IMG/VR virus record: IMGVR_UViG_3300031841_001674
Location: 1 to 53,900 of that record
Length of the DNA: 53,900 bases
Direction: 5' to 3' (one strand)
Source of the DNA: a virus
Shown here: positions 13,880 through 22,367 of the stretch, piece by piece
Layout: each line of letters begins with the position of its first letter
Numbering within the stretch: the stretch's first letter is position 1
Program-made: the position numbers and the translations under genes
The notes under the pieces: generated by a model
Databases searched by the model: none
Seen by the model: only the letters and a program-made list of their open reading frames with translations
Told to the model about the DNA's origin: nothing

Positions 13880-14911
13880 TTAAGATCGATTGATTTTTCG
13901 CATGGCGTTGAGGTAAGATTCCATTGAAGGAGCAACTTCTTCAGAAACAACGTCGCCGTCAGTTTCTTCGACAATCTCTTCTTCGGTTTCTACCGTCGCC
14001 TTAGCAAAGAATGACTCTTTGATAGTAGCAACTTTGGACGCAAACTGTTCAGCGTCATCAAAGTCAACACCTTCTACCAGAGAGTAGAACTTCTCTTTCT
14101 GAGTATCAGCGAGTTCAGATGCTGCTTCGGCAACGATTGCTGCACGCTTCAGACCTTCAACTTCTTCACTCAGAGAAATCGCATCAGCAGTGGTCTTGTT
14201 GAGAGCTTCTTCGAGTTCTTCAACTTGATCTGCCAAATCGTCAACGAGGTCAACCTTGGATTCTGGCACGTCGATGTAAGACTCAGTGAAGAGGTTCTTC
14301 AACCCTTCCATGAAGTTCTCAGCAATCTCAGCACGCAGACCAGTTTGGATAGCGACTTTGTTGTCTTCCATCCACTGCTCAACCACGTAGTTCAGGTAGG
14401 AATCAACCTTTTCAACCAACTCAGTCTTCTGCGCAGCAGTTTCCTCAGCGAGTTTTTCTTCGTAGGATGATTCGATTCGCTCTACTTCTTCAGAGAGCTT
14501 TGATTTCAATGCTGCTTCAAAGATTACAGCAGTTTTTGCCTTAAACTCATCGCTGAGAGTGGCTTCAGACTCGACTAATGCTGCGAGTTCTTCAGAGTGA
14601 GTATCTGCTTCCGCAACTACTTCTTCCTCTTCCAACTCGACTTCTTCGCCCATCATCTTACCGTATGCTGCTTGAAGGTCAACCTTCTTCATAGCATTCA
14701 ACTTACCGTACATAGCATTAATCATACCTGCTTTGGTCTTTGGCATTGGTTCGCTGTTGCTCTTGTCACCCGTACGAGCAGGTGCTTTATCAGTTGCGTC
14801 TGCTGCCTTATCGACAGATGCTACTGATTGTGCTTCAGCGTTTTTCATATCATGCCCTTTTGCTTCCGCAACTTCCTGCTCATCGCGGAGTTCAATGTTT
14901 TGATCTTCCAT
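13880..14911 (-). CDS. 22: gp22 prohead core scaffold protein
   Basis: A 343-residue, highly acidic, helical protein with long Glu/Ala-rich coiled-coil stretches, as expected for the main scaffold of the T4 prohead (T4: 269). It has a conserved K-A-G-M-I-N-A-M-Y near residue 60 and an M-E-S-Y-L-N-A-M C-terminus typical of gp22-like proteins. Many hydrophobic-x-Glu sites would let gp21 degrade it at maturation. It sits between the protease gp21 and the capsid gp23, in T4 order, with AAGGAG before the ATG. Confidence 0.92.
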   Translation of the reverse strand: MEDQNIELRDEQEVAEAKGHDMKNAEAQSVASVDKAADATDKAPARTGDKSNSEPMPKTKAGMINAMYGKLNAMKKVDLQAAYGKMMGEEVELEEEEVVAEADTHSEELAALVESEATLSDEFKAKTAVIFEAALKSKLSEEVERIESSYEEKLAEETAAQKTELVEKVDSYLNYVVEQWMEDNKVAIQTGLRAEIAENFMEGLKNLFTESYIDVPESKVDLVDDLADQVEELEEALNKTTADAISLSEEVEGLKRAAIVAEAASELADTQKEKFYSLVEGVDFDDAEQFASKVATIKESFFAKATVETEEEIVEETDGDVVSEEVAPSMESYLNAMRKINRS

Positions 14912-14924
14912 TGTGTTCTCCTTA

Positions 14925-15596
14925 TTAAAAAGATCTTTTTAAGGATGAGAGGAAATTTTTGTACTCAACGATTTGATCCACGCCATTAATAGACGGAAGC
15001 GCATCGACATGAGTTTCGATTTCAGTCTCTTGTTCCTCACATATCTCTTGAGCAGTAAGTACGCCATTGTTCCAGACCCATTCAACACCTTCCATGATTC
15101 CATTAACAAATGCTCCTGGTGCAGATGGATCTTGCACGATGTCAACCGTGCTTAAAACAAAGTCGTCCTTAACATACATTGCGCCATTGCGCTGCTCAAG
15201 ACTACCCATTCCACGAGTTGAGACACCAAGATTTACACCGCCCTCAAGCAATCCCTGTACGATCTTGCCCATAGGAGTATCTAATATTGATGCCTTTCCG
15301 ATAACATCATTGCCTTCAAAGTGAAGGTCAGTGATCTTATGCGAAACTTTGTCGAGGTTGACGGTTGGACCATCAGGATGGTTCAGTTCGCCAACTGCTC
15401 TATCTTTTGCGACCTGCTCGGAAACATACTTCTCGACGGCAGACTCCATAATTGGTTTAGGGTACACCCTACCATTACGGTTCTTCTGCTCTGCCTGAGC
15501 AAATACACCTTCGATAACATATGACTTCTTGCCGTCTTTTCTTTCTTCGACAAGACACTGTAGTGTGTTGTCATTATATTCAGCAATTAGTTTCAT
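14925..15596 (-). CDS. 21: gp21 prohead core protease
   Basis: A 223-residue herpesvirus-assemblin-type serine protease (T4: 212). The catalytic His is H73 in G-E-L-N-H-P, and the nucleophile is S126 in G-V-S-T-R-G; the N-terminal I-E-G-V-F and N-R-N-G-R-V-Y-P segments are the usual lead-in. It cleaves gp22, gp23 and core proteins after hydrophobic-x-Glu during head maturation. Its start overlaps the preceding stop codon (ATGA), so it is coupled to the small gp68-slot gene. Confidence 0.96.
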   Translation of the reverse strand: MKLIAEYNDNTLQCLVEERKDGKKSYVIEGVFAQAEQKNRNGRVYPKPIMESAVEKYVSEQVAKDRAVGELNHPDGPTVNLDKVSHKITDLHFEGNDVIGKASILDTPMGKIVQGLLEGGVNLGVSTRGMGSLEQRNGAMYVKDDFVLSTVDIVQDPSAPGAFVNGIMEGVEWVWNNGVLTAQEICEEQETEIETHVDALPSINGVDQIVEYKNFLSSLKRSF

Positions 15597-15793
15597 GTTA
15601 GTTCCTTGATCGCAGTTTCTATTGATTTTTGTGCGTCCCTTTGACTACGGAACGTATCTAACATATCTCCGTCAATATAGGCAACGAAACCTTTGGCAGT
15701 CTTTTGTATCTCAGTTTTAATTCTGCGATACTTCTTCGTCCAGACTACTTCGCCCTTCGGTTTGCGTTGCCTTAATTCGGAGAACGTAATCAT
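15593..15793 (-). CDS. Small basic protein in the gp68 prohead-core slot
   Basis: A 66-residue basic protein (K-K-Y-R-R-I-K near the middle, an Ala/Lys helix at the end). It stands exactly where T4 has gene 68, a prohead core protein, between gp67 and gp21, but at 66 residues it is about half the T4 length. I see no clear sequence match, so the identity is positional. A TATAAATA box ends six bases before the ATG, which leaves little room for a leader; it may serve gp21 onward. Coupled to gp21 through an ATGA junction. Confidence 0.65.
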   Translation of the reverse strand: MITFSELRQRKPKGEVVWTKKYRRIKTEIQKTAKGFVAYIDGDMLDTFRSQRDAQKSIETAIKELT

Positions 15794-15799
15794 AAGATT

Positions 15800-15807
15800 T
15801 ATTTATA
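15800..15807 (-). promoter_or_regulatory. Late promoter box TATAAATA before gp21 unit
   Basis: Exact T4 late consensus on the minus strand, overlapping the stop codon of the gp67-like gene. A start site would fall at or just past the next ATG (15793), so it would make a nearly leaderless message for the 66-residue protein or mainly serve gp21-gp22-gp23. Confidence 0.6.
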
Positions 15808-16318
15808 CGTTTTCTTCTTCTGATTCGTCTTCAGACTCTTCAGAGTTTAAAATTTCTTCAACTTCATCAGCATAGAGTCCAAGGGTATCCTCTGGTTCCT
15901 CATGCTCTTCCTCATCAGGAAGTTCTGCTACTGGTTCTTCTGGAGTAGGTTCTTCTTCTACTTCAGGTTCTTCAACCTCAGCAACTTCTGGTTCCGCTTC
16001 TGCCTCTGCTTCGACTTCAACTTCAGTCTCTGCTTCCGCTTCCGCTTCTATTTCTGCATCAACCTCGTCTATTGCTGCCTCTACTTCCTCATCAGAAAGT
16101 TCTTCTTCGGCACCGTTATAAACTTGATTGGCGATTCGAATCTTTTCTTGGTCCATAGCATCATTGATTCTATCTTGAATCAAATCTTGGAACATTTTAC
16201 TAGAGGTGAAAGCATCACCCTTTTCAATTGAGTTCACCAAATCAGCAACTGTAACAGTTACAGGTTCTTGTGTCTCGTTTGAGACATCACTCATTTCAAC
16301 TTCAGGTTTAGTTTCCAT
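15803..16318 (-). CDS. gp67-like acidic prohead core protein
   Basis: About 171 residues from ATG 16318, chosen because AGGAG lies six bases upstream; earlier ATGs in the frame have poor spacing. Residues 15-65 hold the recognisable part: V-A-D-L-V-N-S-I-E-K-G-D, then F-Q-D-L-I-Q-D-R-I-N-D-A and an I-R-I-A-N-Q-V-Y helix, like T4-type gp67 proteins (T4: 80 residues). The rest is an extreme Glu/Ala/Val-Glu tail. In T4, gp67 is a core component needed for correct prohead shape and is cut to small acidic peptides. Position between gp20 and the gp68 slot matches T4. It overlaps the gp20 stop codon by 11 bases. Confidence 0.8.
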   Translation of the reverse strand: METKPEVEMSDVSNETQEPVTVTVADLVNSIEKGDAFTSSKMFQDLIQDRINDAMDQEKIRIANQVYNGAEEELSDEEVEAAIDEVDAEIEAEAEAETEVEVEAEAEAEPEVAEVEEPEVEEEPTPEEPVAELPDEEEHEEPEDTLGLYADEVEEILNSEESEDESEEENV

Positions 16319-17882
16319 CATCATCTCCTGCTGGTTCATCACCTAGTTCATCTTCTTTGGGACCTTCATTCGCTATAGCGAGGTCCATTTCTTCTATTTC
16401 TTGATCGGTAAAATGAAATACATTTTTCATTACCCATTCTTTAGAAAGATATTCACCAACATACTGGGATGCTTGATCCATTAGACCTAAACGCTCTCGG
16501 AACACTTCAGCATCTTTCAGTTCAGTATAATGATTATCTTTATAAAAGTCTACTCGAATGCGATTGTGGAACAGTTCCATCCAATCACTATCAGTAATAA
16601 TTCCTTTCAGTACAAGTTGCTGTCGAAGAATATGAATGAACAACTTGCTGAATCTAGCACGTAATCGTGAGATAAACTTCTGGAATTTAATTTCTTCACG
16701 ATTGATCTCAGTAGCACGACCGAGCGAATACGCTTGCTCCTGCTCCAGTCGAGATACTGGCACGTTCAGTGCTTGATAAACCTTGCGCTGGAAATACTTG
16801 ATGTCATCAATCTCACCAAGATTTGAACCGCCAGGAAGTGTAGTCACCTCAGTTCCGCGACCACCTTCTCGGCGTGGTAACCAGAAGTCATCAAGCATAG
16901 ACATATGCTTACGGGAATCTTTCAGTTCGCCAGTTGCCTGATCATATACCAGTTTGTTTCTGTAGCGAGTCATCAAAGAGTTTACATACTCTTCTGCCTT
17001 ACCCTTCGGCAAGTTACCAGTGTCAACGTAAAAGATTCTTCGCTCGGGTGCACGCGCCAGTCGATAGATAATCAAGGAGTCTTCCATCATACGCAACTGA
17101 TTAATTGGTCGCAGTGCTTTATGAAGGTGAGAAATGACTTTCGCTTTCGTGTCGTCCAGTACACCTGAAGTGACATAACTTACTGAGTCAACGCTGAGTT
17201 TAACTGCTTGGTTCGCTGTTGGATCTACACCAGCAGGAACACCTTTCTTGGTTTCAAAGTTCTTATCAGAGAAAAGATAGAACTCTTCAACCTTGTTTAC
17301 AACTTTTACACCTGATGCTTTATCTTCTTTCTTCTTGACGTTACGCACCTTGCGCATCTTCATAGAGTCGATGTATCGAACCTCTTGAATACCTGCTTTC
17401 ATGTTTGCGTTATCAACAATCAGGTGATGGTACAGTCTACCGTCAATGTACCAACTACGGAAAATGTCATGAGCACGCTCATTAAAGGTGAGCATATTCA
17501 AAACATTTTGGAATTCTTCAACAATCTTTTTCTTAATACCAACAGAAACATCAACCCTATCAAGATTGACTTCTACTACATTTTCGTCGTCAGGTATTAC
17601 GATTGCTTCGTTTACAATTTCTTCAATCGCCATATCAACTTCAGGGTGAGTTGCTGCTTGACGATATTTTCGAATGAGGTCTGCCTGATCTTTTACTTGA
17701 AGATCGGCATAGATATTCATGTGAGTGCCATATGCATACGAAGGAGCAGTTACATAACCTGCGCCATCGTCGTCAGTTGGCGGAACAACTGATGCAGCAG
17801 GAGCCGGTGTTACAGCATCCTGATCTTTTTTAGACCGCCTGATCTCAAAACCAAATAATTTAATTCCGTCGCCTTCTGCCAT
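16308..17882 (-). CDS. 20: gp20 portal protein
   Basis: A 524-residue portal protein, the length of T4 gp20 (524). Recognisable stretches are I-F-G/L-F-G-F-E at the N-terminus, a D-L-I-R-K-Y-R region, H-P-E-V-D-M-A-I-E-E-I-V-N-E-A, an L-E-Q-E-Q-A-Y-S-L-G-R-A-T-E-I-N clip/stem part and a long helical C-terminus. Twelve copies form the dodecameric channel at one head vertex, start prohead assembly, and dock the terminase. A GGGGGAG hairpin stands about 30 bases upstream of the start codon. Confidence 0.97.
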   Translation of the reverse strand: MAEGDGIKLFGFEIRRSKKDQDAVTPAPAASVVPPTDDDGAGYVTAPSYAYGTHMNIYADLQVKDQADLIRKYRQAATHPEVDMAIEEIVNEAIVIPDDENVVEVNLDRVDVSVGIKKKIVEEFQNVLNMLTFNERAHDIFRSWYIDGRLYHHLIVDNANMKAGIQEVRYIDSMKMRKVRNVKKKEDKASGVKVVNKVEEFYLFSDKNFETKKGVPAGVDPTANQAVKLSVDSVSYVTSGVLDDTKAKVISHLHKALRPINQLRMMEDSLIIYRLARAPERRIFYVDTGNLPKGKAEEYVNSLMTRYRNKLVYDQATGELKDSRKHMSMLDDFWLPRREGGRGTEVTTLPGGSNLGEIDDIKYFQRKVYQALNVPVSRLEQEQAYSLGRATEINREEIKFQKFISRLRARFSKLFIHILRQQLVLKGIITDSDWMELFHNRIRVDFYKDNHYTELKDAEVFRERLGLMDQASQYVGEYLSKEWVMKNVFHFTDQEIEEMDLAIANEGPKEDELGDEPAGDDDGN

Positions 17883-17908
17883 ATTTGAAATCTCAGTTGT
17901 GGAAGAAA

Positions 17909-17926
17909 GGGGGAGCGAACTCCCCC
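17909..17926 (-). terminator. UUCG-loop hairpin after gp19
   Basis: Minus strand: GGGGGAG, TTCG loop, CTCCCCC, then TTTCTTCC. A 7-bp GC stem with the same UUCG loop as the gp23 terminator, but the U-run is broken by C, so termination may be partial. A start at the TATAAGTA box (17937) would begin the message within a few bases of this stem, making it a 5' cap-like hairpin on the gp20 transcript. Confidence 0.7.
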
Positions 17927-17936
17927 TGCTTTACTT

Positions 17937-17944
17937 TACTTATA
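17937..17944 (-). promoter_or_regulatory. Late promoter variant TATAAGTA before gp20
   Basis: One mismatch to TATAAATA, 13 bases past the gp19 stop codon and 55 bases before gp20. The same variant occurs at 12429 in an equivalent place. It would start a gp20-gp67-gp68-gp21-gp22-gp23 transcript. Confidence 0.45.
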
Positions 17945-17957
17945 GTCTTCTTGCAAG

Positions 17958-18506
17958 TTATCCAAGAATAGCACTATTCGTCCAGTAGTCGTACTCAATT
18001 GTCACAGTAAAGGTCTCGATTTCACCCGCCTGAGCAAAATCAAGGTCAATAGCAGACACGTTAGTTGGGAACGCATTCTTAAGGATGTACTTGCCCTTAG
18101 AACTTGGTGTACCCTGTTGATCTGCCTGATGAACTTCCATATCAACAGCATATGTGCCGATACCAGAGTTATTTGACTGTTGACCTTCGTTGCTTTCATG
18201 GGTGTTGATACCGCTCATCCATGCCTCAAACGCACCACGGAGTTCGTGGTCTACATCATTGTAAACCGTGATAGTCCATGGTTCGAATGTTCGGTCGCCT
18301 GCCAACTTAATGATCCTGCCTCGGAATGGTACTTCTACCAGTCCAACCGTGCTAGCAGGCAACTGGGCACTGCGGCACATAAATGAGGCAAGTTCATTGT
18401 CACCACCAGCATATCCTGGGAAGTTGACTTTGACCTCGAACATATTGGCACGAGCGCCACCCTTGACCAACTTACCGCGAAACTGATCTACATTAAGAAT
18501 TGCCAT
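17958..18506 (-). CDS. 19: gp19 tail tube protein
   Basis: A 182-residue tail tube protein (T4: 163). It begins M-A-I-L-N-V-D-Q-F-R, has an R-A-N-M-F-E-V strand, F-M-C-R-S-A-Q-L-P, the P-F-R-G-R-x-I-K-L-A-G-D-R-T-F loop conserved in T4-type tube proteins, and a C-terminal F-T-V-T-I-E-Y-D-Y-W strand. It polymerises from the baseplate into the inner tail tube. AAGGAGAT lies before the ATG. It follows gp18 by 28 bases and is followed by a GC hairpin. Confidence 0.96.
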   Translation of the reverse strand: MAILNVDQFRGKLVKGGARANMFEVKVNFPGYAGGDNELASFMCRSAQLPASTVGLVEVPFRGRIIKLAGDRTFEPWTITVYNDVDHELRGAFEAWMSGINTHESNEGQQSNNSGIGTYAVDMEVHQADQQGTPSSKGKYILKNAFPTNVSAIDLDFAQAGEIETFTVTIEYDYWTNSAILG

Positions 18507-18534
18507 TTTAGTATCTCCTTGTAGTCGTTACGGG

Positions 18535-20319
18535 TTAGAATTGAATGCCAGAGTTAACGATCTCTTCAAAGTTCGCACCAGTTCTAGTAGCAACAAAGTT
18601 CAACGTGATGAAGTTGATGCTTCTAGATGGCTTGATGAAGAGTGTCGCAACGAACTCGTTACGATCGATAACTTCTGGGGTGTTGTTACGCTCGTCACAC
18701 TGTACGAAGAAGTCCTGAATACCACGACGTGCTTGAATCTCTCGCAGGAGAGGTTCTACAATCGCTACGAACTCGGCGCGAGTAAACTCGTCGTTGAATT
18801 CGAACAGGAAGTTACGTGCAGCAACAGAGATCGCTTTCTCGAGAGCAAGGAACAAGCGTCGAACATTGATGCGATCAAACGCAGATGGTCGAGCAAGTTT
18901 AGTCTTGTCGCCGAACAGGATAATACCACGTCCTGGGAACTGAACAATTGGGTTTACACCCTTTTTGTACAGTTCGTCACGCTCTGCTTTACTTGGTGAA
19001 TAAGCGAGGTTGGTCACACCAACATACTCACCGCGTCGCTCACCAGCAGGTGACCACCATGGACCATAGTTTGTGTCCGCAGCAGCCATAATACCAGCAG
19101 TGGTAGAAGCAGCAGGAATGTAGATGTAGTTGTCGTTGTACTTGTCGTATACACGCAAGAAGTTGTTATCAACGATCAAGTAAGAAGACGCTGTAAACTG
19201 ATTAGTAGTTTCCAGAGTGTCATTTACTGGATCAATGTTGTTAACAACGTCATCGCGAGCAGGCGACGCAATAGCAACACAATCTTTTCGGGTTACGCCA
19301 GCAATTGCGGCGAGGTCATTAACGAGAGTGACTTGATCAGTCGTCGACGACATACTTGGAGCAATCAACAATGAAACGTCAATTTGCTCTACGTCTTCGA
19401 ACTCATCGAATCCGTTTTGGATATCACCGACATCCAAAGCAGCGCCATCACGTCCACCAGAAAGAGCAGTGTTAGCAGAGTCTTCAGACCAAGATACGTT
19501 AGTGGCGTAGTTGGTAGTTCCTGAAGTAGCAGGAGCAGTGCCCCAAGTGGCAGTAGCAATGGTGTTTACTGAGTCGACATCACCGGACCAAATATAATTT
19601 GAACCGTTGTTCAGCACAGTTTTGAAGAAGTTGTCAGAACCGTCTACAGTCTTGGCGCCAGAAGCGACAGACAGGAATGGGAATGTCTCGAGGACAGTTC
19701 CTTTAGTTCCTGAGATAAGACCGTCTGAGTCAACTACTACAAGGTGAATTTCGTCATGTAACACAGTTCCTGGTCGGTCAAGTGCCCATTGAGAAGTTCC
19801 TGGGATAGCATCAAACTTATCTGAATAATCCCATGCTGCCCAGTTAGTGGCAGTCTGAGCAGATGAGTCAGTTTCGCCTGATTCAATAGCGAAAATAGAA
19901 ACTGCGAGAGAGTTACCGAGCTCTCCTGGATACTTTGCGACAAACATGTCGAGTCCAGATTGTTGCTCGAAGTGATCTTCATTCTTGACTTGGTGCTTAG
20001 TAGCAGTCAAAGAAGAGTTAAGTGCGCTGTCACCGATAGCGACGCTACCAGATGGAATCGCACGACAGACTTGCAGGTTCCCAGAATAACGCAGGTACTG
20101 AGCACAGGAGAAATAATCTACTGCGTGATCAGCATCTGGCGTACCAAACTCTCTTGCGAGTTCATCTTCATTAGAGACGATAGTTGGTACTTCAACGGGA
20201 CCCCACTTAAATGCTCCGACATATCCAGCAAGCGAAGTATCAACATTTGGGACCACAGGGGTCAAGTCGAATTCGCGAACTACGATAGCAGGAGACAGAG
20301 ATGGAGCTGTAAGTGCCAT
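18535..20319 (-). CDS. 18: gp18 tail sheath protein
   Basis: A 594-residue contractile sheath protein (T4: 659). N-terminal S-P-A-I-V-V-R-E-F-D-L-T and V-G-A-F-K-W-G-P segments and the C-terminal half with G-R-G-I-I-L-F-G-D-K-T and the N-V-R-R-L-F-L-A-L-E helix are diagnostic of Myoviridae sheaths. It wraps the gp19 tube and contracts during infection. The gene has a canonical late box 76 bases upstream and GAGGAA before the ATG, fitting very high expression. Confidence 0.97.
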   Translation of the reverse strand: MALTAPSLSPAIVVREFDLTPVVPNVDTSLAGYVGAFKWGPVEVPTIVSNEDELAREFGTPDADHAVDYFSCAQYLRYSGNLQVCRAIPSGSVAIGDSALNSSLTATKHQVKNEDHFEQQSGLDMFVAKYPGELGNSLAVSIFAIESGETDSSAQTATNWAAWDYSDKFDAIPGTSQWALDRPGTVLHDEIHLVVVDSDGLISGTKGTVLETFPFLSVASGAKTVDGSDNFFKTVLNNGSNYIWSGDVDSVNTIATATWGTAPATSGTTNYATNVSWSEDSANTALSGGRDGAALDVGDIQNGFDEFEDVEQIDVSLLIAPSMSSTTDQVTLVNDLAAIAGVTRKDCVAIASPARDDVVNNIDPVNDTLETTNQFTASSYLIVDNNFLRVYDKYNDNYIYIPAASTTAGIMAAADTNYGPWWSPAGERRGEYVGVTNLAYSPSKAERDELYKKGVNPIVQFPGRGIILFGDKTKLARPSAFDRINVRRLFLALEKAISVAARNFLFEFNDEFTRAEFVAIVEPLLREIQARRGIQDFFVQCDERNNTPEVIDRNEFVATLFIKPSRSINFITLNFVATRTGANFEEIVNSGIQF

Positions 20320-20394
20320 TTTAGTTTCCTCTTTGCAAAAAGAAATTATAAGTTTTATACATTATAAGGTCGGCACCTAAGTGCTCAATGCATT

Positions 20395-20402
20395 TATTTA
20401 TA
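20395..20402 (-). promoter_or_regulatory. Late promoter box TATAAATA before gp18
   Basis: Exact T4 late consensus on the minus strand, 12 bases past the gp17 stop codon. The start site would lie near 20386, giving a leader of about 67 bases for gp18. Confidence 0.8.
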
Positions 20403-20413
20403 AGTTGGTATAT

Positions 20414-22039
20414 TTAGGCGTAATCCTCAGGGTTATAGACCAACCATGGGTCTGCCTTCTCCTCATATGATACTTCAGGAACTTCTTCTTGCTTAAATCC
20501 GAAGGGTGGGACGTCTTCTTCTATTTCTTGCATACGTTGCTCAAACATCATTTTCTTAATATTGATATCAGTCATCTCTGCAAAGAATGTAGTTTGTACC
20601 AAGAAACCGAACATAACAAGGTTCATGACCAAGTCATCGTGATTCCCGTCTTTCGCTTCGTATGATGCACCCTTTGCTTCAAAGGTGCTTATTTCTAGTA
20701 TAGTGTTTTCATCCACAATGTCAAGTTTGCGCTCTTCCAGTAAGTCTTTAAATCCTGAGCATCCAAGACGTTTAGTTCGTCTTGTCATCTCTACGCCGAT
20801 ACCACTAGATTTTACTGTAGAGGACATGTGCACGTTTTCATATTCTCGTTCGTGATATAATCCAGAACAAACCAGTTGACCTGCATCGTTAGATTCTATC
20901 ACCACATATGCTTGATTGTAAGAAGTCGCCCATTTATAAATAATATCTGGGAAGAGTAGTGGAGAAATAAGATTGTTGCGATACACTGCTACCTGTTTGA
21001 AAGGTCTACTGCTAATGTCGATGACGTTAAACGTACTATAATCCTGTCCTCTCCCTTTACTTACGTCAACACACATGACGTATTGTGACCCCTTGCGAGG
21101 TTCATCGTAAACAAGTAGATCACCGCCCTCGAGAATTTTCTTGGGTCGACCTGCCTTCAGGTTTAACAGGGTCTCGGCATTGATTAACGTATCGCCTGTA
21201 CCGAAGAAGGTGTTGCCAAACTCCTGATCAAACTGTATCTGAGAAGTGTTATTAATCGTTTCTTCTTTCCACTTCTCGTCTCTCCCAGGAACGTCCCACC
21301 AATCTACACGGAACGGTTTATATTCATTCACACCCTGTACGGCACCTTCCCATATCTTATGGAAAGGATTACCGATACCGTTGGCGGTAGATGTAATGAT
21401 CACCTTCGTATCTTTACCTGACGAAACCACAGGGTAAGTTGAGGTGTAAAACTCCGCTGCCCTTTCGACGAACGCAAACTCGTCAAGGAACAGTAGGTTT
21501 ACAGACTGACCACGAATAGATGATCCGGAAGTCGCTGCGGCAAATATCTTTGAGTTATTACTAAACTCTATACTACCTTTGTTTAGAACCTTACATCCTG
21601 GTTGTAGATAAAAAGGCAGGTTCTCTAGCATCAAGGTGATACGCGAAAGCATCTCCCTCGCAGTCGCACCCTTGTTAGCAAGGACTGCTACAGTTTTCTC
21701 AGGGTGAAATATAGCATACCAAAGGAGATATGCTACCGAGGATATAGACTTACCAGACTGACGACAAGCAAGGACAACAGTAAAACGGTTGTCATTAAAT
21801 TGCCGGAACATTTCCTCTTGATATGGGTACAACTCAAACGGGACTAGACCATCGTTGAGATTAATGATTTTTAAATGGTTAGTAGCAAAGTGAGCAGGGT
21901 CCGACATACACTTGGCGTACTCGGCAACTTTTTCTTGAGTCCAATCCTCCTGTATGCCATCTTTCTTGACATGAGGATTACCGAGATAGTGCGTGTCGGG
22001 TTTAGACTTGGTCGTGTCCTGAATCTGCGAGGGCATCAT
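20414..22039 (-). CDS. 17: gp17 terminase large subunit
   Basis: A 541-residue packaging motor. ATPase motifs: Walker A A-C-R-Q-S-G-K-S at 91-98, Walker B L-F-L-D-E-F at 183-188, and T-S-T-A-N coupling motif near 216-220. The nuclease domain has catalytic D325 in M-C-V-D-V-S, an acidic I-E-S-N-D motif near 384 and N-H-D-D near 482. It pumps and cuts concatemeric DNA into the prohead with gp16. The start overlaps the gp16 coding region by 38 bases; two adjacent ATGs (22039, 22036) are possible and neither has a strong ribosome site, which suggests coupling to gp16. Confidence 0.97.
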   Translation of the reverse strand: MMPSQIQDTTKSKPDTHYLGNPHVKKDGIQEDWTQEKVAEYAKCMSDPAHFATNHLKIINLNDGLVPFELYPYQEEMFRQFNDNRFTVVLACRQSGKSISSVAYLLWYAIFHPEKTVAVLANKGATAREMLSRITLMLENLPFYLQPGCKVLNKGSIEFSNNSKIFAAATSGSSIRGQSVNLLFLDEFAFVERAAEFYTSTYPVVSSGKDTKVIITSTANGIGNPFHKIWEGAVQGVNEYKPFRVDWWDVPGRDEKWKEETINNTSQIQFDQEFGNTFFGTGDTLINAETLLNLKAGRPKKILEGGDLLVYDEPRKGSQYVMCVDVSKGRGQDYSTFNVIDISSRPFKQVAVYRNNLISPLLFPDIIYKWATSYNQAYVVIESNDAGQLVCSGLYHEREYENVHMSSTVKSSGIGVEMTRRTKRLGCSGFKDLLEERKLDIVDENTILEISTFEAKGASYEAKDGNHDDLVMNLVMFGFLVQTTFFAEMTDINIKKMMFEQRMQEIEEDVPPFGFKQEEVPEVSYEEKADPWLVYNPEDYA

Positions 22040-22367
22040 GTTGAGGAGTAATATCCTTTTCGTTCACTTGTTTCAGCGCACGCTGAAGATCGGTAGTTGA
22101 ACCGATAAAAACATTCGTCGTTTCTTGTTTAGGTAGTGCCTTGACATCTTCCTTTTCTATATCCTTCTTTTGCTTGTGAAGGTTCATCAACTGTTGAGAA
22201 ACATCAGAGGTGTCTTTTATAAGTTTGGCAAGAACTTCATATGCTCTGGGGTGTTCGCTGCTCTTAGCGACTTCAATCATTTCTTCTACACCGTCGCGAC
22301 CCTTGCCGATTAAATCGTACAGAGTTTCTCTGGCGAACTGGTAGTCATTATCTTTATCTGATTCCAT
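22002..22367 (-). CDS. 16: gp16 terminase small subunit
   Basis: A 121-residue helical protein, shorter than T4 gp16 (164). It has the usual small-terminase layout: an acidic N-terminus, A-R-E-T-L-Y-D-L-I-G-K-G, a P-R-A-Y-E-V-L-A-K-L-I region and a long coiled-coil-like D-V-S-Q-Q-L-M-N-L-H-K helix. It regulates gp17 and selects DNA for packaging. The start shares bases with the gp15 stop codon (TAATG). The C-terminus overlaps gp17. Confidence 0.9.
   Translation of the reverse strand: MESDKDNDYQFARETLYDLIGKGRDGVEEMIEVAKSSEHPRAYEVLAKLIKDTSDVSQQLMNLHKQKKDIEKEDVKALPKQETTNVFIGSTTDLQRALKQVNEKDITPQHDALADSGHDQV

Noticed and set aside
20930-20945. TATAAATA on the plus strand inside gp17
   Set aside because: It is within a coding sequence, antisense to every gene, and no plus-strand gene follows. 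Probably chance.
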